A DNA stretch of 64,000 nucleotides from Hygrocybe punicea (taxonomy: Eukaryota > Basidiomycota > Agaricomycetes > Agaricales > Hygrophoraceae): positions 5,627,820 through 5,691,819 of the forward strand of contig OY744466.1 in NCBI GenBank assembly GCA_963556145.1. The letters run 5' to 3'. This document shows positions 9,801 to 21,290 of the stretch, piece after piece; positions within the stretch are counted from its first letter, which is position 1, and each line of letters begins with the position of its first letter. The notes below the pieces were generated by a model that was given only the letters and a program-made list of their open reading frames with translations, did no database searches and was not told the origin of the DNA. The position numbers and the translations under genes are program-made.

Positions 9801-10170
9801 GGGATTAGCCCATCGCTGGCGCCGGCGAATGTATTCGGGATTTAGTTGGTATCTATAATAGACAGTTCCATCTGTCTTGATCCTGGATCATCATGTCGTC
9901 ATGTTTTTCCGAGCCCCGTAGTACAGATGACAGATGGCAAATGTAAGGAATAATAACACATGACTCGGAAATTTGCGAAGCTCGCAGTATAAATAGAAAC
10001 TGACTTCCAGCTATGTTAAAAATGATAGACCAATTCCCACCCGACAATTTTAGTCGGCACAACCATATTTACTAGTACGGCAGTTCTCATTTGCAAGTTC
10101 AAGTTCATTGATTATTATGACACTGTGGAGCTCGTTCATGTATATATGAGTGAAGCAACTGGTTGCATTA

Positions 10171-10406
10171 CATCAGCAAAACAGCCTTTTTGCTGTAGAA
10201 TGTATAGATAAATGGCAAGTGAACATAGAGGCTATAGACACTCATAGACACTCATAGACACATGGCTTAGATTGTCAAGTGCTACATAGAGCTACATAGA
10301 GCCGTACAGCTCTGGATAGTATAAGAAGTAGTCTATGAGTCTATGCTCTATGGACATCTGCACAGGTCTGCTATGTACTGTATCGCTGATGGCTGTTTTG
10401 CTGATG
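10171..10406. mobile_element. 236-bp MITE, TA target duplication (Tc1/mariner type)
   Basis: Perfect 16-bp terminal inverted repeats CATCAGCAAAACAGCC / GGCTGTTTTGCTGATG flanked by TA on both sides. Copy A at about 6268-6275 reads GCATTAGAAC with no insert, which proves insertion at a TA. The interior has short direct repeats (ACTCATAGAC three times, CTACATAGAG twice) and no coding capacity. Confidence 0.85.
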
Positions 10407-10429
10407 TAGAACTAACACCCCTATTCCAT

Positions 10430-11080
10430 GATGTACAGTGAAGACAACTTTGGCAATCTCGCTCCCACCAGGCCAGGTAGCACGGCAGCCTATCTCCTTG
10501 GTCTAGGCCCCATGCTGCCTGTCACAGTGAAAGACATCTGAATGATAAGATCCTTTTGCTCTTTGGGAATATGCCAGCAGTTGCCCATGGCATTATGGTT
10601 TTGGAGATTGTGCCAGAATCAGACAGTGTTGGGGCACAAGAAAATGTGGAGCCTTACATATTGGGACCTCATGTTTTTGCAGCCTGGCCACAAGGCTTCC
10701 CTTTGTCCCACAACTTCCATTCATCCCGACCTCCTTCACCACCAATCCAGCATGAACTGACCAAATTTCGTGGGATGTGCGCCGCCACGAGAGTCATGGA
10801 GGATAAGCTAATCAAACAAAAACTCGTCCTACTTCGAATGGAGTATGAAATCCTCAAAATGTCACTGGAGACCTCCCAAGATGACATCGGCGAGCCGGTT
10901 ACTCACACAAATAACTTTTCTTCATTCCACAAATCCCCTTCATCCCATGAGACATCTTCATCTTACAGATCCTCTCCATCCCAACCTTCGTTGCCAGTCA
11001 GTTCCAAACCTAAATCCCCCTCACCCTTCCACAGTGGCCTTCCCGGGTATCAGATTGGGGAGCAGGTTGAAGTTTTATGA
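10430..11080 (+). pseudogene. Unknown coiled-coil protein gene (copy B), probably broken
   Basis: The gene starts at the same MMYSEDNFGNLAP sequence as copy A. A 10-bp deletion relative to copy A near 10530 shifts the frame and creates an early stop (VTVKDI). After it the frame 10556-11080 is open for 174 aa: a predicted helical, Leu/Lys-rich stretch (KLIKQKLVLLRMEYEILKMS), then a Ser/Pro-rich tail ending at TGA 11078-11080. The family is not recognised. Use of the internal ATG at 10556 cannot be excluded. Confidence 0.45.
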
Positions 11081-11406
11081 AGTTGTGTTATTCGTATATT
11101 CTTACCGTCTACTGTAACTGTATGGCTATGCATTTTGATTCATTGATGATCCAAGCCTGCGAATGAATAGCGATTGACATAGATCGTGTGCAACCTTGGG
11201 GTTGAGCATGACCTTCCTCCTGGAACCAGTGGCTTCAGAAGCCACTGGCATGCGGACAGCGAATGTATGTGAAATAAGCTGTAATAACAACTACAGATTT
11301 CTGTAAAGCGACTCGCTGAAACCACCATAAATTATAAATTATAAACCTGCTGAGGGAAATATGAAAAGTGTGAAACATATGTAAATTAGAATGTGTTTAA
11401 GTGAAG
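11081..11406. other. Intergenic with one strong hairpin
   Basis: No gene seen. At 11226-11248 the sequence CCAGTGGCTT...AAGCCACTGG forms a 10-bp perfect stem with a 3-nt loop; its role is unknown. Confidence 0.4.
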
Positions 11407-11560
11407 GGCTAGATTAATTTTAACTTATTTTTTGGTACTGTATTCAAGGAGGAGATAGATTTTTGGCGACCAAAACATGACTTTTGGGCTGAAACTGGCA
11501 CCAAAAATCCATTTTCTCCTTGAATACAGCACCAAAAAATAATTTAAATTTATGTAGCCT
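11407..11560. mobile_element. 154-bp MITE with about 60-bp arms
   Basis: Left arm (about 11407-11470) and right arm (about 11500-11560) are reverse complements at roughly 85-90 percent, sharing TGTATTCAAGGAG and TTATTTTTTGG blocks. Outer ends pair as GGCTA...TAGCC. No coding capacity. Confidence 0.65.
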
Positions 11561-11817
11561 ATTCCAATTTTCGTAGATTTCACATTTCTCATATTTCCCA
11601 CCAAATTTATAATCCAAGAAAAACAGATTGTTGTGCAGGCCGACTCCTGAAACTGCCGGCATTCTATAGATATCTTGTCAGATCTCTGGGGGACATTTGT
11701 TCAAGACTTTCAGTTCTAATCTTTAGGGAAGATTGGAACAGGCTTTGAATTCCAATTGCTGATGCCAACAAATACAGAGACAACGCCTCATCAAATATCA
11801 TAGCAACATGTACTATC

Positions 11818-12440
11818 TAGTCAAAGAACCAAGTTGCTTCTACAGTCGCCGGAACTGGGACATTCCGCACCCGAGTCTCTAAGACATTATACATGGGTTC
11901 TAGTGAACCCTGTGAAAAGCTAAACTCCACAGAAGCTGCATATTCCCTGTCCATCACCTTTTGAGTAGCAAGAAGAAGATAATAAACCTGCAGGATAGTT
12001 AGCAGAGTAGTAGACATATGGATGGTGAGAGTACTTGCACAAAGAGAGGAAAGTTGCAGTACATTGGGATGAAGCCTATTGCCGTAGAGGTACAAATGAA
12101 CAGAAAAACTACTTTCCTTCCTGGTGAATAGTCGGACTACAGCAGCCAACAATGGACTTCCCCATGGCATAACTTTCACTGGCAAAATGTTCTTGTTGAC
12201 AAAGTCGAGGAAGTGGCCAGTCATAAGTTGAACCCACAGCTCGGAGCAATTGCCAAACTCTCCCACTTGTATTCGGGTTATGAATTTCCTTTCCAGTTGT
12301 GTCCTCAAGGTGTTTTGTGCCTTTTGAAGTGTTGCCTTGGTATGCATGACGAACTGGTCCAGGATGGCATTGGGTAGTTTGGAGGCATCTCCAAGCACAT
12401 ACTCTTTCCCTCCAGGTGTAATATATTCTTGTCACATGGA
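11818..12440 (-). CDS. Hypothetical protein fragment
   Basis: An open frame on the minus strand of about 205 residues ending at 11817-11819. It begins in phase with ITPGGKEYVLGDASKLPNA; the first ATG is at 12398, but the frame continues upstream, so the start is unknown. Leu-rich, with one hydrophobic stretch (TLLTILQVYYLLLAT). No domain recognised and no homologous copy in the window. It could be a 3' exon of a larger gene whose upstream exons lie in 12440-12600. Confidence 0.3.
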
Positions 12441-13001
12441 AATGAAGGCATTAGATCACATACACTGCATGGAGTGCCACTCACTATCAGGAATCCAAGC
12501 ACGGTCCTGTTTCTCAGTCCTCAGTAATGCGAGAGTGTCCAGAACATCCCTCTTTATGGCAAACTTTAGTTTGTCGTCTGATGGCTAGATTATACAAAGT
12601 GGACATCTCTCGCCAATGATTTCAGACACTTTATACTGTAGCAAATCCCACCCATCCGGTAAAGATTTGGTAAATTGATGTCGAGTTTTGCGGACTTTGC
12701 TGGGCCCTATATTGAAATAAATTTGGTCAATTATTAATTATGGAAAGCTGTCGTACCAGCAGATGACATTGATAGCTGGGGTGGATATGAAATTTCCGAG
12801 GATCCCAATGAGCTGGGAACAGAAGCTGAATCAGACACTGAATTGGCAGTCAAATCATCGTTAATTCAAGTACATACTGGAAGGCCCATCATCAACAAAT
12901 CGCTGTGGTTGCATTGCTTGCAGCCAGAATCGCCCCATGGGCAAAGAGGAGCTTGTGGTGGATAGGCCCATGACTTCAGGTTGATATGGAGCAATTGAGG
13001 A
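12441..13001. other. Unassigned stretch
   Basis: Short broken frames only. No domain, repeat or element end was recognised. Confidence 0.35.
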
Positions 13002-13831
13002 TCAAATCTGGCTGGCATCTAGCTGGTTGTGTGTTCTGGATTGGGTGGAGAACAGCAAAGCTACATTGGTGGTCAGATCATGATTAGCAAGATAAGTAGG
13101 GTAGATACCATTGGGCGATGTAAACAATGGGGTGCGATGGGTCATAGCGATCTCCGGATAACTTTCTGTGGATTCAGTTGGCAAACCTGAGTTGTCCAGA
13201 GTTCGTGGTTGGATCTGGCCTGAGAATGCCCTGGAGCCCATATCATTGTGATGGTTTGTCCTGGATTGTGTAGAGAGTACCGACACTGCACTGTTGGTCA
13301 GATCATTTCAGGGAATGCCAGTAGGTTTCGTACCCACAAGCGGCATGAATGTTGATGCCGTATAATCCATATTTGGAGTCTCTATTGAAGCCTTGACACC
13401 AGTAGACAACTGAAATGTTGTGTCATAGGCTATTGGGGTTTGGGACTGGTTCAGGATTGTTTGCGCTGAGAATGTGGGGTTGGTATTGATGATGTCTGTT
13501 AAGTCTGATTGTTGATTGAGAAAATCCGTGACTTCGGACATGTCGGTGAATGCTGGCCATTGTAGTATCAACTTATAGGCATGGGATGGGAATTCTGAAT
13601 CACATACCACTGAAGTCAAAGTCATCGACCCCAGGCATAAAACTTGTGTCAAAGTTGGAGTTTGGAAACATGACCTGCACTAGCCTTGCCATTCGTGTAA
13701 TTAAATACCAAATTTCCCCTCAAATTTCTTGTGGGAAAACAAGGGCCATTGCAACTCAACATAATCATAGTCATGCAGAACCTGAAAAATTCAATCACCA
13801 AAGTAGGCACGTCTAACAGTACAAAGAACAT
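13002..13831 (-). pseudogene. Unknown Ser/Thr/Gln-rich protein, broken frames
   Basis: Two adjoining minus-strand frames (13652-13308 and 13286-13002) have the same composition (Thr, Ser, Asn, Gln; STQSRT repeated) and are separated by a frame change near 13300, so they are probably one degraded gene. An upstream frame 13831-13649 starts with a hydrophobic leader-like stretch. No family recognised. Confidence 0.3.
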
Positions 13832-13851
13832 ACTGTAATAATAAAGTTTCT

Positions 13852-13907
13852 ATTTGTAGTGAATTGAATTCATTCACCGAATTCCCACACATTGATTCAC
13901 TACAAAT
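13852..13907. repeat. Small hairpin, 13-bp perfect arms
   Basis: ATTTGTAGTGAAT at 13852-13864 is exactly inverted as ATTCACTACAAAT at 13895-13907, with a 30-nt loop. Possibly a very small MITE. Confidence 0.5.
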
Positions 13908-15062
13908 GGTTTAGTAGGGCGTTGTCTCCGAATGCTTTCTGTTAGCGTTGTCCCGCCGGGATGGTCTAGTAATTTAGCCAGTGAGGCCAGACTCTGAAAA
14001 AATTATGACTTTTAATTACGGGCCTGAGTAACCCTGTTATTTATTCCACGGTAGAAATAATGATGTGATCGATGACGTGATAGATGACAGTGCTAGTAGA
14101 GTCAGTGCATAGTGAAGACTCGGAAATACCCATTCGTCAATCAAAATTCTCCTGTCTAGTCGCAAGGAGGCTCCTTCTGGATATGCCATTGATCCTTCCA
14201 CCAGTCCTGTGCTTCGCTTCCAAGCCTCTACCCGCCTCCCCATCCCTTCACTCTCTTCCACCGCAAAATACCTGAAGTCCATACATCCTCTCATTCTCTT
14301 CCAGGAAGACCACCATCACTGCATTCCTATGCTCATCTTTAGCCACTGAGTTCAAGTTCCAAACTCACGCAGACCAGCCAGAGGTCAAAAACTGGCTTGC
14401 CCCTTGGTAAAGCGAGGCTGCTTATAAAATTAACTGCTTGTGGATGGACTTGTACACCTGCCTGAATCACATCAACCGTTAGGGTATGGTTTATGCCACT
14501 TCCAACTGGTTGGATGTACATAGCATCTTTTCAAGTGCATTCAAGTTTGAGGATGATCTCGCTTCACTGATGTTTTGGTCCTTGTCACATACTTTGTCCT
14601 GCATTGTCCACCTTGTTATCTGGTGAATTGTCGGTGGTAGGTTCCAGAGTTCACACAAGCAGACTCACCCACTACCATCCTGCGGTTCTGATTGTTGATC
14701 AGTGGAGTGTAGATAGTTGTAAATTTTATCGCTTTAAGAGAGCTTACTCTTGAGTAAGACAATCTATTGGCAAATCTCCCTAACTACCTACTGAAATGGT
14801 ATAAGAACTCAGATTGGTAAGAAACAGCTAATTTTTGTTACAGGAAGCAGGCTTGGTGAACAGGATGGGCAACTGAGCAGAGAGCAACAACTTGAATGTG
14901 AAAGCGAAAAGTCTCACGCAGCCCATCGCATTTATAATGAACAGACTTGAATGGAGTTTCAATAATTGGCGGAGCCTAAAGATATGTCCAAAAACAGCAC
15001 ATTCCCTGTATAAGTGCTGTTATTGACCACCTTTGTAGACAGATCCCCCTACAGTTTTCAGC
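13908..15062. other. Unassigned stretch upstream of the TET/JBP-like pseudogene
   Basis: Several short frames on both strands (for example 14037-14294 minus) without a recognisable domain. The 3' end may contain 5' exons of the oxygenase-like gene, since ALLKDISLDEDIHCHVLDHSDTF-like coding sequence starts near 15063 and ends at a GTAAAT donor. Confidence 0.35.
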
Positions 15063-15457
15063 AATGTTCTTCAAGGCTCTTCTGAAGGACATCAGTTTGG
15101 ATGAAGACATACACTGCCATGTCCTTGACCACTCTGACACATTCTTTGACAATATAAAAACAAAGTAAATCCCCCTTTCCCTGTTTGAATAACTGCTAAG
15201 ACTATCTTTAGTACCTTCATGTCTCTATCAAGGAATCGTCGTCTTTGGGCTCAATGCCTTGTACCCTTTGCACCTCCAGACCCAACACCCATTTATAACA
15301 TGAACAGGAACATTCTTACCTCATATATGTCAACAGATAGACCTGCATCCCCTTTTTCTGACTCTGATATAGACATGGAGGTTGACTGTGCAACATTTCA
15401 GTCAGGCCAACTTGACAAGGACATGCGTTTTCACATTCCCACAACTGAAGGAATCCT

Positions 15458-18420
15458 TAGTGTTGCCGCGACTCGACTAGTCAATAGTCGACTAGGAAAG
15501 TCGCGACTTCAACTAGACTATTCATTACAATTTCATATAGTTGTAGTCGGTAGTCACGACTACCGACTACAGTCAACTTCAGTCGCGGCTCAGTCGGGGT
15601 TCTCACTACAAAAATGCTAACGATCTATATATCCCCGTCATCTCCCTCACCCATGGCTGCAATCAGCACATCAAATGCTTGGTCCTTGTCCCCCTCAAAC
15701 AATGCACCCAACAAATCCACCTCCTCCTCCTCTACATCCATCATGCTGGCCTCATTGACTGCCCACCCAGTCATGAAGTCAAGTCGAGATTTCTTGAGGC
15801 CGAATTTGAGCATTTGAAGGGCCTCCATGAGGAGGGGATGGATGCGGTTGCGTTTGTGTGTGTCAGTCTCGGCACTGGATGAGAAAACACGCTCACTCGG
15901 GACAGATGACGCTTGAATAGGTAGATAGTCCATTGCAATAGAATAAATTGTCGGCAAGGTTGAATCGGACATGGACCAGAATTGAAGAAGGTTCGTCCCT
16001 GGCTTCGAGAGTGGGCCTTTGACATAGGACTCGTATTCTTCGTTGACCGTTGCCAACTCTCCTGATTCTTCGGCTGTTTCGAACATGTCGTCGAGGCCAT
16101 ATTGCGAGTCAAGTGTTTGCCATGCCTCAACGGAAGCGACGGCCGGCCTAGTGGGTAAGACTTCATCGGGGGCTACAGGTTTGGATTTGTCTCGGTACTG
16201 CTGCATGAGGTCAAGGAAGGTGGTTTCGGCTTTCTCGAACCAGTCTGCGGCCCAGTGTTTCTTGATCCAAGATGTGCGGACTGCCGGGTTGATGATCATT
16301 GCGACGATGTAGGCATCTGTTCGGTCCATCCGCTCATAGTATTTGAGCGCCCATTTCAGGCCTTCGTCGATGAATGGTTTGAGGCGGGGAATCTTCTCGG
16401 CGAGCTGCTCCCAAGACGACATGAACATTTCAAAGGCTGGGATGGAGCCAGACAGAATCGGTGTGGTTTCCTTCGACATTGTTTGTTGGGCTGCATGGGG
16501 CACAGCTAGGATTGCCTCGATGTCCTGAAGGGTATTCCACTCAACGTCTGTGAGACGGAGCGTTTGAAGATCCTTGTTGACAGGGCTTGCGAGGAAGGAA
16601 TCGATGGCAGGCCGCAAAATGCGAAGACGATTGATCATGTAGTAGATTGAATCCCACCTCGTCTTGACATCGCGAAGTAGTTGTAGGAGAGGGACCGTTA
16701 TCGCACGGCCATCCGGAAGTGTGAAGTGGGCCCTGCTGTTGCCCTCAATGATGATGGATTTGAAGTGCTCACGGCGTTGACCAGAAGATCGAACTTTGCG
16801 AACTACTACACGACCGAGTGCAATTGGGTCACGCTTGATGGCCTCCTCAAATGTTTGAGCACCAGGCTCATGCGGACGGTCCGCAGCAACGAAGGTCTCC
16901 ACGGGATCAACGAGTGCGGTGTTGGTGAAGCCTTCAACGAGGTGCTGGCAACATATGTTGATGATGTGCGCGAAGCACATGATCCGATTCTCAACGGCAC
17001 AGAAATCGATGTCGCGGGCCTTGAGGAGGCCTTCCAGCGCTACAACGAAGGTGTCATTGTTGCTCGCGTTGTCGAGGGTAAACCAACCAATGAGGGTTGT
17101 GATACCGGCACGGTCAAGCAGTTGCAGGATGATGGCGGCGAGGTTGGCGCCATCATGTTTGCCAGTGACGTTGTGAAACGCGATCAGTGCGGTCTTGAGT
17201 TCCAGCTGATTGCTGCGCTTGTTGCAGGCAATCCAATGGGCGGTAATGCAGAGGTATGAGCGAAGATTCTTGTCAGACCAGAGGTCCGCGGTAAAGCTAA
17301 CCTTCCCTACAGCGTCGGCGAGTTCGAGCCGCAGGGCCTTGAAGTGGGACTCCCAGGCTGCAATGATTGCCTCACGCAACTTGGTGCGGTGGGGGATGTC
17401 TTTGTCTTGAAGGTCGGAACGAAGGAGGAGGAGGAGATCTCGAAACTCCCGACACTCAATGACATTGATTGATTGATCATCCGCAACGACGAAGTTGATC
17501 AAAGCGTGAAGGAGGGCGGCACGAGTGAAGGTGGGACGGCCGGATGATGATATGTCTTGAAGGTTAGAGTCGAGGGTAGATTGTCTGAGGCTAGCAGTTT
17601 CCTCACGGATCTTCCGCTTCGGCAACTGCATCAACCAGCCATTCTCCTTGCAGGCTTTGACGTACTCGTCCTCATGGTACTTCTCGAGGTGGACACGGAG
17701 ATTGGGGTTAGCTGTGGCAGGGGCAAAGGTATAGTTGATGTTGAGGGCGAGGAACTTCGGATCGGCGGATCGGCGTGCCCTGTAGGTAGATAATTAGTGT
17801 ACAGAAATCAATAGAAAGGGGGAAGACACTCACTGACAGGCCTTACATATCGTTCGGATCTTCTCCTTGATACTCCCCTTCGTGAAGAAGTGCCAGATAT
17901 CGTGTGCAGCCGTTTTGAATCGGACCGAGCCTACGAGGTCGTTGACGGACGCGGGCTGACTGGGCCCAGTAGCGGCAGTAGCAGATGGGGCTGCTGACTC
18001 TGACGGGGCTGCTGACTCTGACAGGGCTGCTGACTGCGTAGGAGCGGGAGATGGTTGACGTTTCTTGGCCTTCTTCTTGGCACGCTCGGCCTTCTTCATC
18101 GCGGCTTGCTTTTTGGCACGCGTAAGGGCAGGGAGTTCAGATGATGAGGTAGCCAGAGATGAGGCATTTCCCGAGGACTTGGAGGACCCATCGTCGCTGT
18201 CCTTGCGACGACTTCGTTTGGTCATGTCACGAACGAGATTGTTGAAGAAAGAAAAAAAAAACGTGGTCCGGACTTAGCCGCCAGCTATCGACTTGACCGA
18301 ATCGGGTAGTCGTAGTCATAGTCGGTGTCATAGTCATAGTCGAGTCGGTTATCAACTCAGCTATGACCGACTACAACTATGACTACTAGTCGACTACTAG
18401 TCATAGTTGCGGTAACACTA
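15458..18420 (-). mobile_element. hAT transposon copy 1 (2,963 bp), intact
   Basis: Ends TAGTGTTGCCGC and GCGGTAACACTA (12-bp TIR, one mismatch). It is the reverse complement of the copy at 30439-33401 and appears identical wherever compared, including the whole coding region. Both subterminal regions (about 130 bp each) are packed with TAGTCG/CGACTA hexamers. The flanks do not show a clean 8-bp duplication: GGAATCCT on the left, TGAAGGAT on the right. A degenerate TGAAGGAA/TGAAGGAT pair exists if four extra bases on the left are allowed. Confidence 0.9.
15625..18225 (-). CDS. hAT family transposase (848 aa), copy 1
   Basis: Exons 18225-17834 and 17779-15625 are separated by a 54-nt GTGAGT...CTACAG intron. 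The N-terminus is basic, Ser/Lys-rich (MTKRSRRKDS...), a likely nuclear signal. It is followed by a BED-type zinc finger that spans the intron (CKAC ... HLEKYH). The catalytic hAT core shows the first Asp in SFTADLWSD (about residue 290), LDNASNNDTF, and CFAHIINICCQHL. The C-terminal hAT dimerisation region has PIQASSVPSERVFSSSAET. Length is normal for an autonomous hAT transposase and no stop or frameshift is present. It cuts and pastes the element by binding its subterminal repeats. Protein identical to the one encoded at 30634-33234. Confidence 0.92.
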
Positions 18421-19691
18421 TGAAGGATTTCTGTACCCCAATCCTGCATCACCAGACTACATAGTGCTGCGTACAAACTTCAATATCAACTCAGTCAGGA
18501 ACAAAAAGATACCTTACCCAAGTGAAATAGAACAGAAGAAGGTTTGGACTGATGCTGAATGTGTACACGCCGGTCATGCACAGGTTCCACAGGGCTTGGA
18601 TGATTTTGTGCAGTTGGTGGGTAACATCTGAGTACTGCAAGGGAATGGGACTGATACTTGTCTACTCAGATGTCAGGGTTGTGTGATGCTGATGGAGTCA
18701 AAAAACCAGGGAGTTATGTTGTACTGGATGAGTCCATTTTTGACAGGTACATTGCTTGTTTTTTCCAATCCAATATCAACTCTTCTGATACCCCAAGCAG
18801 AAAGGAGGTTCAGCTCAACTGTTTGGATGGTTCCTGATGTGCCTCCATCTGGGGTGATATGCCTGATGAACTACGTACATCCATGGAACATAACCTTCAC
18901 AGTGCATTTCGTGTTGAGGGTGGGCCATCACTTACAGAGACTGACAGCTCCACAACATCAGGTGGCCATAAGTTTCCTGCCATCCATTTTGCATACTATG
19001 CACAACATGGTACAAGAGTAGGTGGGATCTTGCAATCCCCATGTTGATTTAAGTAACAGCTTATCATAGGGAGAGGATGCACCACCAGATGTTCATCCCA
19101 AGTTCCTCTGACGTCAATGTGTGGCCAGACCAACTCAGTTCCAGCATCAGCTGGTGCCACGTGTTTCCAGGGAAGTTGTGGAGAACCAAAGAGAATATAA
19201 AAATCTCTGCAATTCATTCTCAGAGTTCTTCAATTGGGTTGAAGACAAGGTATTTTTTTCATTCTTCATGTTTAGGCAACATAATAATGAGATTTCTGTA
19301 GCTACAGGATCACCATCCCAACATCTATAATGAGTTGTCCATCTTCACAGATGTTCTTCCTGGAAAAGCTGCCTCACCTGTTCACCCCTTCAGCGGCTTC
19401 ATCATCAACCTCAACGTCATCACACGTTGTCACCAGGATGTGAATGACCAGAGTGTGTGTCTCATAGTCATTATTGGAAGCCACACAGGGGGGGAACTCT
19501 GTCTGCTTGAACCAGGGCTGGTGTTGTGCCTCCGCAATGGTGATGTTGTGATTTTTCCATCTGGACATATCACTCATTTTAATCTACACTATCGAGGTAT
19601 CAGGGCCTCCATTGTTTTACATTCTGATAGGGCCAGGAAGATTTGGGCCAATGACAGGGCTGGTTGGATTGGTCATGAATTCATGTCATAG

Positions 19692-20830
19692 ACTTAATGT
19701 AAACAAGTTTCGTTGATATTATGGAAAACTCCCTGAGCCTGTGACGACAAAAGAGTAATTGTCTACTAAGATGGCAGCTACACGCTGTCCAAATGCCCTC
19801 ATATTACTTTTGACCCACACTCATCCACTCAATATACTTTGCAGGGACAGCCAAAAACAAAAACATCATCTCAGATGGGTCAACTACGCATGGTTGGGTA
19901 AGTTCCTGTTGTTATTACCACCTCTCCCTATCTCCCTCAAGGACTGATCCTGATGACATGCCTAGCACTCAAATGTCCAATGGACTCGAGCATTTTCAAA
20001 TCAACGGTTACAGGAAGATGACTCTAGTAGAGTTGAGGTCAGGTTCAAACTCCTGGTCAAACCAGCTGTTATCTGTTGGAACGTTGTATCAGCAAAGGGA
20101 TGTTGATGGTGGATCATGGTCAGCCAACCCATACAATGTGGGTGGTGAAGCCTAACGCAGCTGCTCAATAGGAATATGATTCACCTTCCTCCCCCCATAT
20201 AACTGGTGAGATGGATGAAGACATCTTGTATTCAGCTGATATCCATGGTGAGTAATCAAAACCTGGGCTGGTATAGGACATGGTGGCTAGTGGGATGGGC
20301 TCATCGGCAGGATTGGTGACAATGGTCAACGGCTCGTTCTGTTATCAAATTCCAAAATTGTTTTCCAGCCTCGACCACATGGCTGAGACTAAGCACTTGA
20401 ACTTACCATTTTCGTCCATGCCAATCAGGATGTTTTCCCCAATGAGTTGAACTCTCTGAACAAGAGATTTGCAAACTTTGGGTTGAGCTGTAAGTTGTGT
20501 GATGGTCCTACCGATATGTCAGTGAACAGAGCAATGATATCGTAGAGAGCGGTTATGATAGGGTCAGTGGAGTCATCAACGAGGGGGTGAGAAGACCAAC
20601 GGTTGGCAGCTGAAGTAGGGAGAAAGTGCTTGGAGAAACTAGTGTGGGTAGTGGCGTTAGCAGTGATCATCAAAAATTTGTGGAAAGAAAAGTTGGTGTG
20701 CTGCCATACCGCGACAATGTTTGTTATTCAGTTTATTCTACACATGATGGGTGTTGTTGCCATCCTCTGTTGCCGTCGTCGAACACTAGATTTTGCAGGG
20801 ATGGGTTTGGATGCAGCCGCATTATTGTTG
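19692..20830. other. Unassigned stretch
   Basis: Only short frames (for example 19958-20155 plus and 20425-20673 minus) without recognised domains. It may include 3' sequences of the oxygenase-like gene; nothing else is supported. Confidence 0.35.
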
Positions 20831-20942
20831 TGCTGGGCAACAAAACTGGTTCAATGTTTGCAACTTTTGGATTGTTGAGCTTATAACCCAGAATATAAAT
20901 TTCCAATAATTATGGAAAAATATGCATCAGAAAGCTCCTTTT

Positions 20943-21271
20943 TGTAAGGGCGACTGCGGGCTCACATGGGCGTCACTCGCTGCAGGATTCTAAAGATTGA
21001 TTAATTACTATTTATTATACATTTGTAACTAAAGAAGGGGGAAGCTGCACTGACCTGCAGGATTCCAAAGTGAAAAGACTAAAGGAAACCTGTGGTCGTG
21101 GGAATTATGTATATAAGCATGCCACTTCGGGAAATGCCAGCACGCATGTGACTAGTCCTACTGACTACATTGCAGTGTTCATATTCTAAAGAAATAAGCA
21201 TGGACTAGATAGTTAATATATAGCATTGGTGAAATAGTAGGTAGAAACTAAAATAAGAGTGTCCCCTGACA
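20943..21271 (-). repeat. 3' LTR of the Gypsy element (329 bp)
   Basis: On the element strand it begins TGTCAGGGGACACTC and ends CCCTTACA. Nearly identical to 29071-29399; visible differences are a handful of substitutions (for example GCATGCC versus GCGCACC). Confidence 0.9.
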
Positions 21272-21290
21272 TTTACCCCCCCTTCAAGGG
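21272..21290 (-). other. Polypurine tract of the Gypsy element
   Basis: On the minus strand CCCTTGAAGGGGGGGTAAA lies immediately upstream of the 3' LTR, the expected plus-strand priming site. Confidence 0.75.

Larger units (their letters stand above)
7518..10678. repeat. Segmental duplication, copy B (with two insertions)
   Basis: The second copy of the block at 5254-6554, enlarged by the 1,653-bp LTR element (7922-9574) and the 236-bp MITE (10171-10406). Away from the insertions the copies differ by scattered substitutions and small indels, such as loss of about 20 bp near 9925-9945 and a 10-bp deletion near 10530. Confidence 0.85.
15063..19691 (+). pseudogene. TET/JBP-like 2-oxoglutarate/Fe(II) dioxygenase, interrupted by a hAT element
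   Basis: The last exon (19335-19691) reads as a double-stranded beta-helix oxygenase: NLNVITRCHQDVNDQSVC with the HxD iron ligands (HQD, about 19431), GGELCLLEPGLVLCLRNGDV, the distal His in FPSGHITHFN and the Arg of GIRASIVLHSD that would bind 2-oxoglutarate. This matches the TET/JBP-type domain expanded in Agaricomycetes, whose animal relatives oxidise 5-methylcytosine; the substrate here is unknown. Upstream exons are at 15219-15457 (ending in TTEG) and resume at 18421 (EGFLYPNPASPDYIV). The hAT transposon sits between. In-frame TGA codons at 18835-18837 (LDGS-stop-CASIWGDM) and 19109-19111 (PKFL-stop-RQCVAR) show the gene was dead or dying independently of the insertion. The catalytic residues themselves are intact. 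Confidence 0.6.
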
